Positions 52,996 to 62,018 of a stretch of 64,000 nucleotides of DNA are shown here, piece by piece. Origin of the DNA: Roseomonas sp. Lineage in GTDB: Bacteria; Pseudomonadota; Alphaproteobacteria; Acetobacterales; Acetobacteraceae. Position numbers and translations under genes: made by a program. Every line of letters starts with the position of its first letter. The stretch's first letter is position 1. Where the stretch lies: positions 1 through 64,000 of the forward strand of contig JADCGF010000013.1 of the NCBI GenBank assembly GCA_020249145.1, written 5' to 3'. The notes beneath the pieces were generated by a model that ran no database searches, had not been told where the DNA came from, and saw only the letters and a list, made by a program, of their open reading frames with translations.

Positions 52996-54447
52996 TTATT
53001 CATATTCGCCGAACAGATTGTAACGAGTCTCCTTCAAAAATTTTTGGCTGGCGCCCAAGGCTTCCATGCGGCGGTAGGCCACCAGCGCTTCCTTTATCCG
53101 CTTCTGTCGCCGTAGTGTGTCGCATAGGCCCTGCCATGCCGGGATGAAATCCGGGTTAGAGGCCAGGATCGCTTCGAGCAATTCTTCGGCTTTCACCAAC
53201 GCCCCCGTCCCGATCAAGGCCTGCGCATATTTGACTGAGATAGCGGGTTCCCTTGGTGCCTGAGCGATCAGACCCTCAAGTAGGCCCAATGCTTCGGGCC
53301 AACGATCCAAGCGCATCAATGCACCAATGATGGCATCCTGTATCGGGGCAGCCTCAACGGGCAATCCGAATATGTCCGCCAAGGATAAGGAGGCGCTTTC
53401 CCAATCTGCCCCCTGCCGCAAGATCACTTCTGCAAGAAGTGAAGGCATTTCACTGATATCAGACCGACCAAGTGCGCCCTTTTTGGCGTACTCAAAAGCC
53501 GGGGGAAGACGATCAAGTTCAATCAGTGTCTGCACCAATCCGGTCCACGCAATCTCGGGGGCATCCGGCCTTGTGACGGCCAATTCATACCCGCGCACCG
53601 CAAGTTCGTGCTGGGACAGAATGCGCGCCGTTCGACCCAATTGCATAAGAAGAAACGCATCACCGGGAAGGTGCTCACAAGCCTTGATCAGTTCCCGAAG
53701 CGCTTCGTTCTGGCGATCCGCAGCCCAAAGGGCGCTCACGATTGTCCAGTAAGAAGCGCTCAAAGACGGATCTTTTGTTAGGGCCGATCGCGCGGCCGCG
53801 GCTGCCTCGGCAGCACGCCCTTCCGCGAGCAGGAAACTCGCCTGCTGCTGGCGCAGTGCCGCCGATTCCGGAAACTGCTCCACCGCGCGCGCTGCGGCCG
53901 CAGTCCCCAAGGCGTAGCGCTTGGCCATCCAAAGCCCGTTCAGCAAACCCAGATGCAGCGCCTCACGCTCCGGCGCCAAGTCGCGGGCTGCCTGATAGGC
54001 ATCAATAACTTCCGGATAATCCCCTGCCTGCGCTGCCTGATGTCCGCGCCTCGCTTGCAGGGCGACACTTCCCGGCAGGGCAAAACAGGCCTCGCGCAAA
54101 GCCTCTCTCGCATCGGCGGCGCGTTCCTGGCGGATCAGCGCATCGGCCAGGATAATCCAGGCTGCTTCCTTCTGCGCGTCGCTCGCCTCGGCCAGCAAAA
54201 CCTCACGCGCAGCGGCCTCCGCCTCAAGCAGGGCGCCGGCGGCCAGAAGGTGTTTCGCGCGCTCACCGCGAAAATCGGCATCATCGGGCCAAAGCGCCGC
54301 GGCCTTGGCGGCCAGGCTGGCGGCTTCCTGGAATTGGCGCGCCTGCGCAAGCTGCGCCAGGGCTGCCTTGGCTTGCACCGGGTTTTCAAGCTCAGGAAGT
54401 GCGGTTGCCACGATGCGCCTCAGCCCTTGGGGATTTTCCCAGGCCAT
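52996..54447 (-). CDS. Tetratricopeptide-repeat protein, 483 aa
   Basis: A soluble protein made almost wholly of TPR-like helical pairs: QARQFQEAASLAAKAAALWPDDADF, GDYPEVIDAYQAARDLAPEREALH, EGRAAEAAAAARSALTKDPSLSASYWTIV and EALGLLEGLIAQAPREPAISVKYAQALI. No signal peptide or catalytic domain is seen. It lies tail to tail with the FkbM methyltransferase. TPR proteins often pair with O-linked glycosylation or methyltransferase systems, so a link with flagellin modification is conceivable but not shown. Confidence 0.82.
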   Translation of the reverse strand: MAWENPQGLRRIVATALPELENPVQAKAALAQLAQARQFQEAASLAAKAAALWPDDADFRGERAKHLLAAGALLEAEAAAREVLLAEASDAQKEAAWIILADALIRQERAADAREALREACFALPGSVALQARRGHQAAQAGDYPEVIDAYQAARDLAPEREALHLGLLNGLWMAKRYALGTAAAARAVEQFPESAALRQQQASFLLAEGRAAEAAAAARSALTKDPSLSASYWTIVSALWAADRQNEALRELIKACEHLPGDAFLLMQLGRTARILSQHELAVRGYELAVTRPDAPEIAWTGLVQTLIELDRLPPAFEYAKKGALGRSDISEMPSLLAEVILRQGADWESASLSLADIFGLPVEAAPIQDAIIGALMRLDRWPEALGLLEGLIAQAPREPAISVKYAQALIGTGALVKAEELLEAILASNPDFIPAWQGLCDTLRRQKRIKEALVAYRRMEALGASQKFLKETRYNLFGEYE

Positions 54448-54543
54448 AAACTAATAACACGAATTGCTTGCCACAAGCTGAAGGGGGACAGGCTGAACCG
54501 ATTTCGACGCAGCCTGGATACTCCCCGGAAATAGCGTGGGCAG

Positions 54544-55143
54544 CTATGCAAGCTTGGCCGCCATCCCGCGCATAAAGGTCTCGCGGAAACGGATCGGGTC
54601 GCGGTCCGTTTGTGTCTTGCCGGGTTCATTATCAATGCGCGCGCCGATCACATGCGGGCCATCGTTGGTCAACGCGCGATCAATCAGCGCGTCAAACTCT
54701 GCCTCATCCGCCGCCCAATGGGCGGAAGCGATGCCGGAAGCGCGCGCAATCGCTACCAGATCCGTGCCCGCTTGCGCCGCCGGTGTGCCCTGGCCACCGG
54801 TGATCTGATAAATGCCGTTATCCCAGATCACGACAATCAGATTTTTCGGCGCTTGCGCGGCAATGGTGGAAAGGCAGCCCAATTGCATCAGCAACGACCC
54901 ATCACCTTCCAGCGCGAAAACACGCCGTTCCGGCTGCGCAATGGCAACACCCATGGCAATGGGTGCGGCCAAACCCATGCTGCCCAGCATGTAGTAATTC
55001 TCGGCCCGATGGCCGGCGGCCCATAAATCCCAATTGGAATTGCCAATGCCGCCAATCACGGCTTCCTGCTTTATCAGCTTGCCCACCACGCGCTTGGTCA
55101 GCGCAGCGCGGTTCATCACCTGCGTATTGCGACGATCTTCCAT
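54544..55143 (-). CDS. TPP-dependent decarboxylase, beta (TPP-binding) subunit
   Basis: 199 aa. The TPP/Mg site is GDGSLLMQLGCLSTIAAQAPKNLIVVIWDN (GDG-x27-N pattern), preceded by MGLAAPIAMGVAIAQPERRVFALEGDGS. It matches the C-terminal half of sulfopyruvate/phosphonopyruvate decarboxylases (ComE type). The partner PYR subunit is encoded two bases upstream, so the two halves of one enzyme are separate genes. The likely substrate is sulfopyruvate, phosphonopyruvate or a related 2-oxo acid. No gene that would fix the pathway (phosphonate or coenzyme M) is adjacent. Confidence 0.82.
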   Translation of the reverse strand: MEDRRNTQVMNRAALTKRVVGKLIKQEAVIGGIGNSNWDLWAAGHRAENYYMLGSMGLAAPIAMGVAIAQPERRVFALEGDGSLLMQLGCLSTIAAQAPKNLIVVIWDNGIYQITGGQGTPAAQAGTDLVAIARASGIASAHWAADEAEFDALIDRALTNDGPHVIGARIDNEPGKTQTDRDPIRFRETFMRGMAAKLA

Positions 55144-55145
55144 GA

Positions 55146-55670
55146 TCAGCGCCCCCCGGTCAGCAGCGGTGAAAGGATCAGGCAGGCCGGCCAGCGCGTG
55201 GCAAAAGCCTGGCGCATGGTGCGGCCCGCGATGAAGGCCGCTTCATCCAGCCTGGTCATGGTGTGGTGTTCAATCCCCATGCTGTCCAGGATCGGGCGCA
55301 TGGTGCGGCAGACAATCGCCTGGCCGGGATTGAATTCGCCCAAAGTGCCACGTTCGCTCACCATCATCAGCACGGGGATTTGGCCGGCCACAACAAGGGA
55401 AGCGAGAACATTCGGCAGGGTCGCGAAGCCCGATGTCTGCATCAGCACAATGCCGCGCATTCCCGCCATGGTGGCGCCGGCGACAATGCCAATGGCTTCT
55501 TCCTCACGCGCGGCGGGGAAGGTGGTGAAATACGGATCGGCATGGCAGCCTTCGATCAGGGGGCGCAGCACATTATCCGGCACATAGGTGACCAGCCGGA
55601 CATTATTGTCCTTCAGGGCCTGGCGGACGATGCCATGCCAGCTTGGCGCGCTTTCAGCGGCACTCGACAT
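55146..55670 (-). CDS. TPP-dependent decarboxylase, alpha (PYR) subunit
   Basis: 174 aa. VRLVTYVPDNVLRPLIEG, FPAAREEEAIGIVAGATMAGMRGIVLMQTSGFATLPNVLASL and IPVLMMVSERGTLGEFNPGQ are the N-terminal (PYR) domain features of sulfopyruvate/phosphonopyruvate decarboxylases, including the catalytic Glu in AREEEAIGI that activates the thiazolium. It is coupled to the beta subunit. ComD-type subunits are of this size. The palindromic repeats C and D lie just upstream of its start. Confidence 0.82.
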   Translation of the reverse strand: MSSAAESAPSWHGIVRQALKDNNVRLVTYVPDNVLRPLIEGCHADPYFTTFPAAREEEAIGIVAGATMAGMRGIVLMQTSGFATLPNVLASLVVAGQIPVLMMVSERGTLGEFNPGQAIVCRTMRPILDSMGIEHHTMTRLDEAAFIAGRTMRQAFATRWPACLILSPLLTGGR

Positions 55671-55718
55671 GATGGGGAAGTCTCCGTTGCAGTGAGAAGG
55701 GGGGAGTCTATGGCGAGA

Positions 55719-55762
55719 GCATTTTCAAGCCAAGTGGACACACTTGGCGACTCGGAAAATGC
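55719..55762. repeat. Palindromic repeat, copy C
   Basis: 44-base unit as copy A but with loop GACA and perfect inner arms GCCAAGTG/CACTTGGC and outer arms GCATTTTC/GAAAATGC. It lies in the gap between the decarboxylase alpha gene and the AEC transporter, 57 bases start to start from copy D. Confidence 0.92.
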
Positions 55763-55775
55763 GACCAAAGCTCAA

Positions 55776-55819
55776 GCATTTTCAAGCCAAGTGGACACAC
55801 TTGGCGACTCGGAAAATGC
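55776..55819. repeat. Palindromic repeat, copy D
   Basis: Identical to copy C over all 44 bases, and followed by ACCAAACAAAAGCC, nearly the same as after copy B. The whole two-unit cassette is therefore present twice, about 4.4 kb apart and in the same orientation. Confidence 0.92.
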
Positions 55820-55859
55820 GACCAAACAAAAGCCGTGCGCCCGCCAAGCGTGACTCAAT

Positions 55860-56798
55860 TCAAGGCACCGGCACGTCCAACAGCCAGGCCGTCGCGGGGA
55901 AGGCGATGGCGGCGATGATGGTGGTGAAAAGTACGGCGGCGGAGGCTTCTTCCGCGCCAACACCCTGGCGTTGCGCAAGCAAATAGGCGTTGGTCGCGGT
56001 TGGCATGGCGGCCAGCAGCACGCCGCAAATCACCCAAAAGGGATCAAGCGCCAGCCAGCTTCCCAGCACAAACCACACCAGCGCGGGGTAGATGAACAGC
56101 TTGGCCGCCGTAATGCCAAAGGCCACCGCGAAAAGCTGCCCGCCAATCTTCAACCGCGCGAGCGTACCCCCCAGCGCAAAAAGCGCGGTGGGGCCTGCGG
56201 CATTACCAAGGAAGGACAGGAAGCGTTCAATCGGTGCAGGAATGGTCAGTTCCACCCCCGCCGCCAAGGCACCCAGCGCAATGGAAAGGATCACCGGATT
56301 GCGCAGCAAACCGCGCAGCCCGGCCATCACCGCCTTCAAACCTGCCCCCTTCGCTGAAGGCGCCATCAGCATGGTTCCAAGCGCGATGATCACCGCCACT
56401 TCGGCCACAATCGCCATGGCAACAGGCCCCGCAATGCGCGGCCCCAGCATGGGCAGCATCAGCGGCGGCGCCAGATAGCCGACATTGCCCATGGCGGCGG
56501 CGGCGCCAAAAGCTGAACCGATGCGGATATCACCGCGCGCGATGCGCCCGATCAGCATCACGGAAGCGAAAATCGCCAGGCACGCCCCCAGATAGCCAGC
56601 GAAATAAATCGCATCAAAGCTTTCGCGCAAAGGCTGCGCTGCCATCAGCTTGAACAGCATGGCCGGCAGCGCGACGTTGAAGCTGAAAAGGCCAATCGCC
56701 TCCATGGCCGTGGGCGGCATCCATTTGCGCTTCGCCGCGGCGAAACCAAAGGCCACCACCGCGAAAATCGGCAGGCAAAGGGCGAGGAAGGCAAGCAC
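55860..56798 (-). CDS. AEC-family transporter (auxin efflux carrier type)
   Basis: 312 aa with about ten hydrophobic segments in two inverted halves. FLALCLPIFAVVAFGFAAAKRKWM and FSFNVALPAMLFKLMAAQPL at the start and VILSIALGALAAGVELTIPAPIERFLSFLGNAAGPTALFALGGTLA in the middle match bacterial AEC permeases, which often move malate, malonate or similar acids. The start is GTG 56798, which lacks a strong ribosome-binding site. The neighbouring 2-oxo-acid decarboxylase suggests an organic-acid substrate, only by association. Confidence 0.87.
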   Translation of the reverse strand: MLAFLALCLPIFAVVAFGFAAAKRKWMPPTAMEAIGLFSFNVALPAMLFKLMAAQPLRESFDAIYFAGYLGACLAIFASVMLIGRIARGDIRIGSAFGAAAAMGNVGYLAPPLMLPMLGPRIAGPVAMAIVAEVAVIIALGTMLMAPSAKGAGLKAVMAGLRGLLRNPVILSIALGALAAGVELTIPAPIERFLSFLGNAAGPTALFALGGTLARLKIGGQLFAVAFGITAAKLFIYPALVWFVLGSWLALDPFWVICGVLLAAMPTATNAYLLAQRQGVGAEEASAAVLFTTIIAAIAFPATAWLLDVPVP

Positions 56799-56846
56799 GG
56801 CTGGGGAATCTAAACCGGAACAGCCGCGCCGGGAAACATGGCGGGG

Positions 56847-57978
56847 TTATTGCGCCTTGGCGCTGGCCTCGCTCCGCGTCGCGCCGACACGCGATGCAAG
56901 CGATGCGGCCAGGAAATCATCCAATTCGCCATCCAGCACCGCTACTGGATTGCCCTTCTCCACCCCGGTGCGCAAATCCTTCACCATCTGATAGGGCTGC
57001 AACACGTAACTCCGGATCTGGTGGCCCCAGCCGATATCGGTCTTGCCGGCCTCAGTCGCCGCATTCACGGCTTCACGTTTGGAGAGTTCCAATTCATACA
57101 AACGCGCCTTCAGCATGCCCATGGCAATGGCGCGGTTGCGGTGCTGGCTGCGATCCTGGGTGGAAGCCACCACAATCCCGGTCGGGATATGGGTGAAGCG
57201 CACGCCGGATTCGGTTTTGTTCACATGCTGCCCGCCCGCGCCGGAAGCGCGGAAGGTATCGGTCTTGAGGTCCGCTGGATTGACCTCGATCTCGATCTTA
57301 TCATCCACCACCGGATAGACATAGACGGAGGCAAAGCTGGTGTGCCGCCGCGCGGCAGAGTCAAAGGGGCTGATGCGCACCAGGCGATGCACGCCGCTTT
57401 CGGTCTTGAGCCAGCCATAGGCATTGGGGCCGCTGATTTGAATGGTCGCGGATTTCAGCCCGGCCTGCTCGCCCGCGCTTTCTTCCGTCAGCGCCACCTT
57501 ATAGCCATGCTGTTCCGCCCAACGCGAATACATGCGCAGCAGCATTTCCGCCCAATCCTGCGCTTCCGTCCCGCCGCTGCCGGAATTGACTTCCAGGAAG
57601 GCGTCATTCGCATCCGCTTCGCCAGATAGCAGGCTTTCGATTTCACGCTTCTTCGCTTCCGCCGCCAGGCGTTCCAAATCCGCCGTGGCGGCATTGGCGG
57701 TATCCGCATCGCCTTCCGCTTCAGCCAATTCAATCAGGCCAAGTGCATCGGCAACATCGCGTTCCAGGCGCTTCACGCCATCAATCTGTTCCGAAAGCCG
57801 CCCGCGTTCGCGCATCACGCGCCCCGCTTCGTCAGCATTGTTCCAAAGCGTCGGGTCTTCGACCCGCGCGTTCAATTCTTCGAGACGACGGACAGAGGCA
57901 TCCCAGTCAAAGATGCCTCCTCAGCAGGGCCACCGATGCGGTGATCTGCTCGTGCAGGGAAAGGGCGTCAGCGCGCAT
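56847..57978 (-). CDS. prfB: Peptide chain release factor 2, with programmed +1 frameshift
   Basis: Recognises UGA and UAA stops. The gene starts at ATG 57978 ([20 protein letters not shown], then RHL) and meets an in-frame TGA at 57909-57907, codon 24. The site CTT TGA C, with AGGAGG two codons upstream on the coding strand, is the classical RF2 autoregulatory frameshift. After a +1 shift the frame continues [24 protein letters not shown] to the stop at 56847. The GGQ motif is in [17 protein letters not shown], and SPF in [19 protein letters not shown] confirms RF2. Total about 376 aa. Confidence 0.96.
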
Positions 57979-57987
57979 GATGGGGGG

Positions 57988-60582
57988 CTAATAGAGCCCG
58001 CCGAGGTCTCTGTCGAGGCGGTTGGCCCCCGGTGCACCGGGGGCGCCAGAACCATCGGCGCGTTCGCTGATGAATTCATCACGCCATCGCTGCGTGCCGT
58101 TTTCTGTGCCGGGGCGGAAGGGTTCCATGATGCTGCCATTGCCCACCGCCACACGCATCAGGGTAATGCCGCTCGGGCGACGGAAGGGCACGGGCGGGCT
58201 GCCGGTGAGCGCCGCGCCAACCACTTCACGGAAAATCGGCGCGGCATTGCTGCCGCCGGTTTCGTTATTGCCAAGGCTCCGCGGATCATCAAAGCCGATC
58301 CAGACGGCAACAACAATATCGGGGGTGAAGCCGACAAACCAATTATCCTTGAAATCATCCGTGGTGCCGGTCTTGCCCGCCACCGGGCGTCCAAGGCGCG
58401 AACCTATGCTGTTTGCCGCCGTGCCGCGCGCCACCACGCCTTCCAGGATGCTCACCATCTGATAGGCCGAAATCGGGTCTGTCGCGCGCGGCCTTTCGCC
58501 TGCTTCAAGGCGCGGCGGGCCGGCTTCCGGGCCGGAAGCGCAAGCGGCGCAGGCGCGTTGATCGGCGCGCCAGATCACACGCCCGCGCCTATCCTGCACG
58601 GAATCGATCAGGCTTGGCGTGACACGATAACCGCCATTGGCAAAGGCGCCATAACCCGCCGCCATGCGGAGCACCGTGGTTTCGCCCGCACCAAGCGACA
58701 TCGCCAGATAACGCGGCATATTGTCTATCACGCCGAAGCGCCGCGCCGCATTGGAAACCGCCGCCATGCCAACATGATCGGCCAAGCGCACTGTCACCAG
58801 ATTAAGGCTGCGTTCCATCGCACTCCGCATGGTGACCCAGCCATTATAGGTGTTGGCGTTGTAGTTTTGCGGCTTCCACAGGCCCTGCGGCGTCATGATT
58901 TCCACCGGCTCATCAGGGATTTCCTGATTGGGTGGAATGCCCTGTTCCAGCGCTGCGATATAGACGAAGGGCTTGAAGGAAGACCCGGGCTGGCGCTGCG
59001 CTTGCGTTGTCCGATTGAACCATGATTTTTCGAGCGACCACCCCCCCACCATTGCCATGACGCGCCCGCTTTGCGGATCAAGCGCCACCACAGCACCTTC
59101 GGCCAAGGGAATTTGCCTGAGCGCCAAGCGTTCCGGCCGCGCCGGGCGATTGCGCTGGGCAGCCTCGGCGGGCAGGGTTTCCACCAGCACGACATCGCCG
59201 GGATTAACCACATCCTGCACACGGCGCGGTTCGGCACCCAATCGGCCATCGGGCAGTACTGGGCGAGCCCAGGGGCGCAAATCTTCCAGGTAAAGCGTGC
59301 CCTGTTGCGGTTCCGCCGGGCGACGTGGGTCGCGCCGTTCCAGCCAGCCAAGCCGCGCTTCTTGCGGCCTGACTTCCAGCACCACGGCCAGGCGCCATTC
59401 GGGCAAGGCGCCCGGCGGGCGCGGTGTATCGGCCAGCGCCGGCATCCATTCCGTGGTGGTCGCGGAAATCCGCGCGACCGGCCCGCGCCAGCCGCCGCGC
59501 CGGCGGTCATAGCTCATCAGCCCTTCGCGCAAGGAACGTTCGGCCGCCGCCTGTATGGTGGGGTCCAGGCTGGTGCGCACCACAAGCCCGCCCATGGTGG
59601 TTTGTTCCACACCGAAGCGCTGGATCAATTCGCGGCGTACTTCTTCTGTGAAATGCTGGCCAACCTGCAATTGATCAGGCCGGCGCGTGGGCCGCGCCAG
59701 CAGCGGTTCGGCCCGCGCCGCGCGGGCTTCATCTGGCGTGATCGCGCGGTCTTCCAGCATGCGTTCAATCACCCAATCGCGCCTGGCCTTGGCGGCATCG
59801 GCACGGCGGATCGGGTGATAATTATTCGGCGCCTTGGGCAAGGCGGCCAGATAAGCAACTTCGGCCACCGTCAATTCATCCAGGCTTTTGTTGAAATAGA
59901 CCTGCGCGGCAGCGGCCACACCATAGGCCTGCTGGCCCAGGAAAATCTCGTTCAGATACAATTCCAGGATGCGATCCTTACTCAGCGCCTTTTCCATGCG
60001 CAGCGCCAGAATCGCCTCCCGCGCCTTGCGGGTGAAGGACCGATCCGCGCCCACCAGCATGTTTTTCGCAACCTGCTGGGTGATGGTGGAAGCGCCGCTC
60101 ATGCGCCGCCCGCTGCCATATTGTTCGGCGGCCTGGATCACGGCGCGCAGAATGCCCAAGGGATCAATGCCGGTATGGTCGCGGAAGCGCTGATCCTCCG
60201 CCGAGATGAAGGCCTGCTGGACGCGCTGGGGAATCGCCTCGATCGGGACAAAGATGCGCCGTTCCTGCGCCAATTCCGCCATCAGCCGGCTATCGGCGGC
60301 GTAAATCCGGCTCATTTGCGGGGGTTCATATTCCGCGAGCCAGCCATGATCCGGCAAATCCTGCGCGAAATGGTGATAGGCGCCATAGGCCGCTATGCCG
60401 CCGGCCAGCAGCACGGCGGCGCCCAGGCTGAAGAACCAGCGCAAGACGCTGAAGCGCCGCCGACGCTTGGGGCGCTTTTCCCGCTTTTGCTTGGGCGGGG
60501 GCTCGGCGCGCGGCGGCTCAGCCCCCAGCGCGGCGCGCTGAGGGTCAAGCGGTTGATTGGCGCGCAATTCCGGCGATGACAT
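57988..60582 (-). CDS. Class A penicillin-binding protein (PBP1a type)
   Basis: 864 aa from ATG 60582 (MSSPELRANQ); a TTG at 60612 is in frame. A basic cytoplasmic tail (KQKREKRPKRRRRF), one membrane segment (SLGAAVLLAGGIAAYGAY), a GT51 glycosyltransferase domain (AFISAEDQRFRDHTGIDPLGILRAV, STITQQVAKNMLVG, KEILELYLN-like DRILELYLNEIFLGQQAYGV) and a transpeptidase domain with SSFK (GSSFKPFVYIAAL), SLN (MERSLNLVTVRLA) and KTG (AGKTGTTDDFKDNWFVGFTP). It polymerises and crosslinks peptidoglycan. It lies between prfB and the amidase. Confidence 0.95.
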   Translation of the reverse strand: MSSPELRANQPLDPQRAALGAEPPRAEPPPKQKREKRPKRRRRFSVLRWFFSLGAAVLLAGGIAAYGAYHHFAQDLPDHGWLAEYEPPQMSRIYAADSRLMAELAQERRIFVPIEAIPQRVQQAFISAEDQRFRDHTGIDPLGILRAVIQAAEQYGSGRRMSGASTITQQVAKNMLVGADRSFTRKAREAILALRMEKALSKDRILELYLNEIFLGQQAYGVAAAAQVYFNKSLDELTVAEVAYLAALPKAPNNYHPIRRADAAKARRDWVIERMLEDRAITPDEARAARAEPLLARPTRRPDQLQVGQHFTEEVRRELIQRFGVEQTTMGGLVVRTSLDPTIQAAAERSLREGLMSYDRRRGGWRGPVARISATTTEWMPALADTPRPPGALPEWRLAVVLEVRPQEARLGWLERRDPRRPAEPQQGTLYLEDLRPWARPVLPDGRLGAEPRRVQDVVNPGDVVLVETLPAEAAQRNRPARPERLALRQIPLAEGAVVALDPQSGRVMAMVGGWSLEKSWFNRTTQAQRQPGSSFKPFVYIAALEQGIPPNQEIPDEPVEIMTPQGLWKPQNYNANTYNGWVTMRSAMERSLNLVTVRLADHVGMAAVSNAARRFGVIDNMPRYLAMSLGAGETTVLRMAAGYGAFANGGYRVTPSLIDSVQDRRGRVIWRADQRACAACASGPEAGPPRLEAGERPRATDPISAYQMVSILEGVVARGTAANSIGSRLGRPVAGKTGTTDDFKDNWFVGFTPDIVVAVWIGFDDPRSLGNNETGGSNAAPIFREVVGAALTGSPPVPFRRPSGITLMRVAVGNGSIMEPFRPGTENGTQRWRDEFISERADGSGAPGAPGANRLDRDLGGLY

Positions 60583-60637
60583 GATGGCGCCTGATACACT
60601 TTCCCGCAGCAAAGTGCGACTGCATCGCGAGCGATTT

Positions 60638-61792
60638 CTATCCTGGTGCCGCGCGTGGGGCGGAAGGCAGCCATGCTTCCACCGCGCGCGCCAGGCTGGC
60701 GGCGATCAGCGCGCGGTGTTCGGGCTTGCGGAGCGCGTCCTCATCCCCTCGGTCAGAGAGGAAGCCCATCTCCACCAGGACGGAGGGCACTTCCGGCGCC
60801 TTCAGCACAATGAAGCCGGCTTCGCGCCGGGGTTTGGGCAGCACGTTCACGGCGCGTGTCAATTCGCGCACCACCACACGGGCGAAGCGGTTGGAATCCC
60901 CGTGCGTTTCCTGGCGCATCAGGCTGAACAGGATCGCCTGCACCTCCGGCGGCACGGAAGGCAGGCTTAGCCCGCCGGCCAAATCGGCATTGTTTTCGCG
61001 CTGTGCGAGGGCTTCGGCCAGCGGGTCGCTTGCGGTCTCGGCCAGGGTATAGACACTCGCCCCCTTGGCCCCCGGTGCGGAATCGGCATGGAGCGAGATC
61101 AGCAGGGCAGCTTCGCGCGTGCGGGCAAAGGCCACACGGTCCGCGAGGGAGATGAATTCATCGCGTTCACGCGTCATGGCGACGCGGCATTTGCCGCCTT
61201 CCTGCAAATTGCGGCGCAGCGCCTGGGCGGCGGCCAGCGTGACGCGTTTTTCTTCCGTGCCGCGCCGGCCAATGGCGCCGGGGTCAAAGCCGCCATGGCC
61301 GGGGTCTATGACCACGAGCGGCAGGGCAGAGGCGCTGCCTTGTGCCACCGGCATGTCCCGGCGCGAAGCGGCAGCAAAGGCATCCGTGCTGGCGGGGGCG
61401 ATTTCCACTACCAGCCGACCCGGCGGCCCGGGCAGGCGGCGCGGCAAGGCAGACCGCGCCAGAGCGATGCGCAATTCCTTGGCTTCGTCATCAAATATGG
61501 CGCTGGCCACCGGCCCGGCCGAGCCAAGCCGTGCCGGACCCCGCCAAGCCACGCCGGGCAGGGACAGTATAAGCCGAGGGGGCTCGGCCAGGGCGCGCCA
61601 TTCCCAGGAAAGTAGGCCTTCCAGCGCCAGGGAAAGCCGCGCCGCGCGGCCTTCGGCTGTGAGGCTGGCGGCATTGACGGAAGCAGCCAAGGCTGGCTTG
61701 GCGCCGCCCAAAACCACCCCGCCCAATCCCAGGAAATGTCGGCGCACTATGCCCATGCCGTCATGCTTCTCTCGTGGCTCCTGCGACGCCAT
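60638..61792 (-). CDS. N-acetylmuramoyl-L-alanine amidase (AmiC type, Tat-exported)
   Basis: 384 aa (372 if started at ATG 61756, MGIVRRHF). A Tat-type signal (RRHFLGLGGVVLGGAKPALAA), a diverged AMIN domain (about 45-150) and an Amidase_3 domain with LVVIDPGHGGFDPGAIGRRGTEEKRVTLAAA (zinc ligand His), MTRERDEFISLADRV, LLISLHADSAPGAKG (second His) and VLVEMGFLSDRGDE (Glu). It cleaves septal peptidoglycan in the periplasm. It stands 55 bases upstream of the PBP gene and may share its transcript. Confidence 0.92.
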   Translation of the reverse strand: MASQEPREKHDGMGIVRRHFLGLGGVVLGGAKPALAASVNAASLTAEGRAARLSLALEGLLSWEWRALAEPPRLILSLPGVAWRGPARLGSAGPVASAIFDDEAKELRIALARSALPRRLPGPPGRLVVEIAPASTDAFAAASRRDMPVAQGSASALPLVVIDPGHGGFDPGAIGRRGTEEKRVTLAAAQALRRNLQEGGKCRVAMTRERDEFISLADRVAFARTREAALLISLHADSAPGAKGASVYTLAETASDPLAEALAQRENNADLAGGLSLPSVPPEVQAILFSLMRQETHGDSNRFARVVVRELTRAVNVLPKPRREAGFIVLKAPEVPSVLVEMGFLSDRGDEDALRKPEHRALIAASLARAVEAWLPSAPRAAPG

Positions 61793-61946
61793 TTACCGGC
61801 CCATCCGCACCATGTCACCCGAAACACGACCCGGCCAATGGCGTGCCTGTTTTCGCGCTTGATCAATGGCGCAAAACCAAGGCTAAATATTAGCGGCACG
61901 ACTGCCCACGCCCAATGAACCCAAAGGCAGTGTGCGGGGAGGAGCG

Positions 61947-62018
61947 ATGGCGATCACTGGCCATCCGGCGCGGGTTTTGACCGCATGTGATGGGGCAAAG
62001 CGCCGTGTCGCTGCTTGA
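61947..62018 (+). CDS. Possible 23-codon leader ORF overlapping livG
   Basis: GGGGAGGAG (61937-61944) precedes ATG 61947. The frame encodes 23 residues (MAITGHPARVLTACDGAKRR, then VAA) and stops at 62018, inside the livG gene and in another frame. The livG start candidates (GTG 61987, ATG 61990) have no ribosome-binding site, so ribosomes may reach livG by this leader. No conserved amino-acid run points to a classical attenuator peptide. Confidence 0.35.
   Translation: MAITGHPARVLTACDGAKRRVAA

Noticed and set aside
51298..55819. CRISPR array
   Set aside because: Only two repeats per site, strongly palindromic with inner stems, with 11-13-base separators rather than spacers, and no cas genes.
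61793..61946. tRNA or small RNA gene between the amidase and liv genes
   Set aside because: No cloverleaf or strong hairpin with T tract was seen; no tRNA or rRNA was found anywhere in the window by eye.
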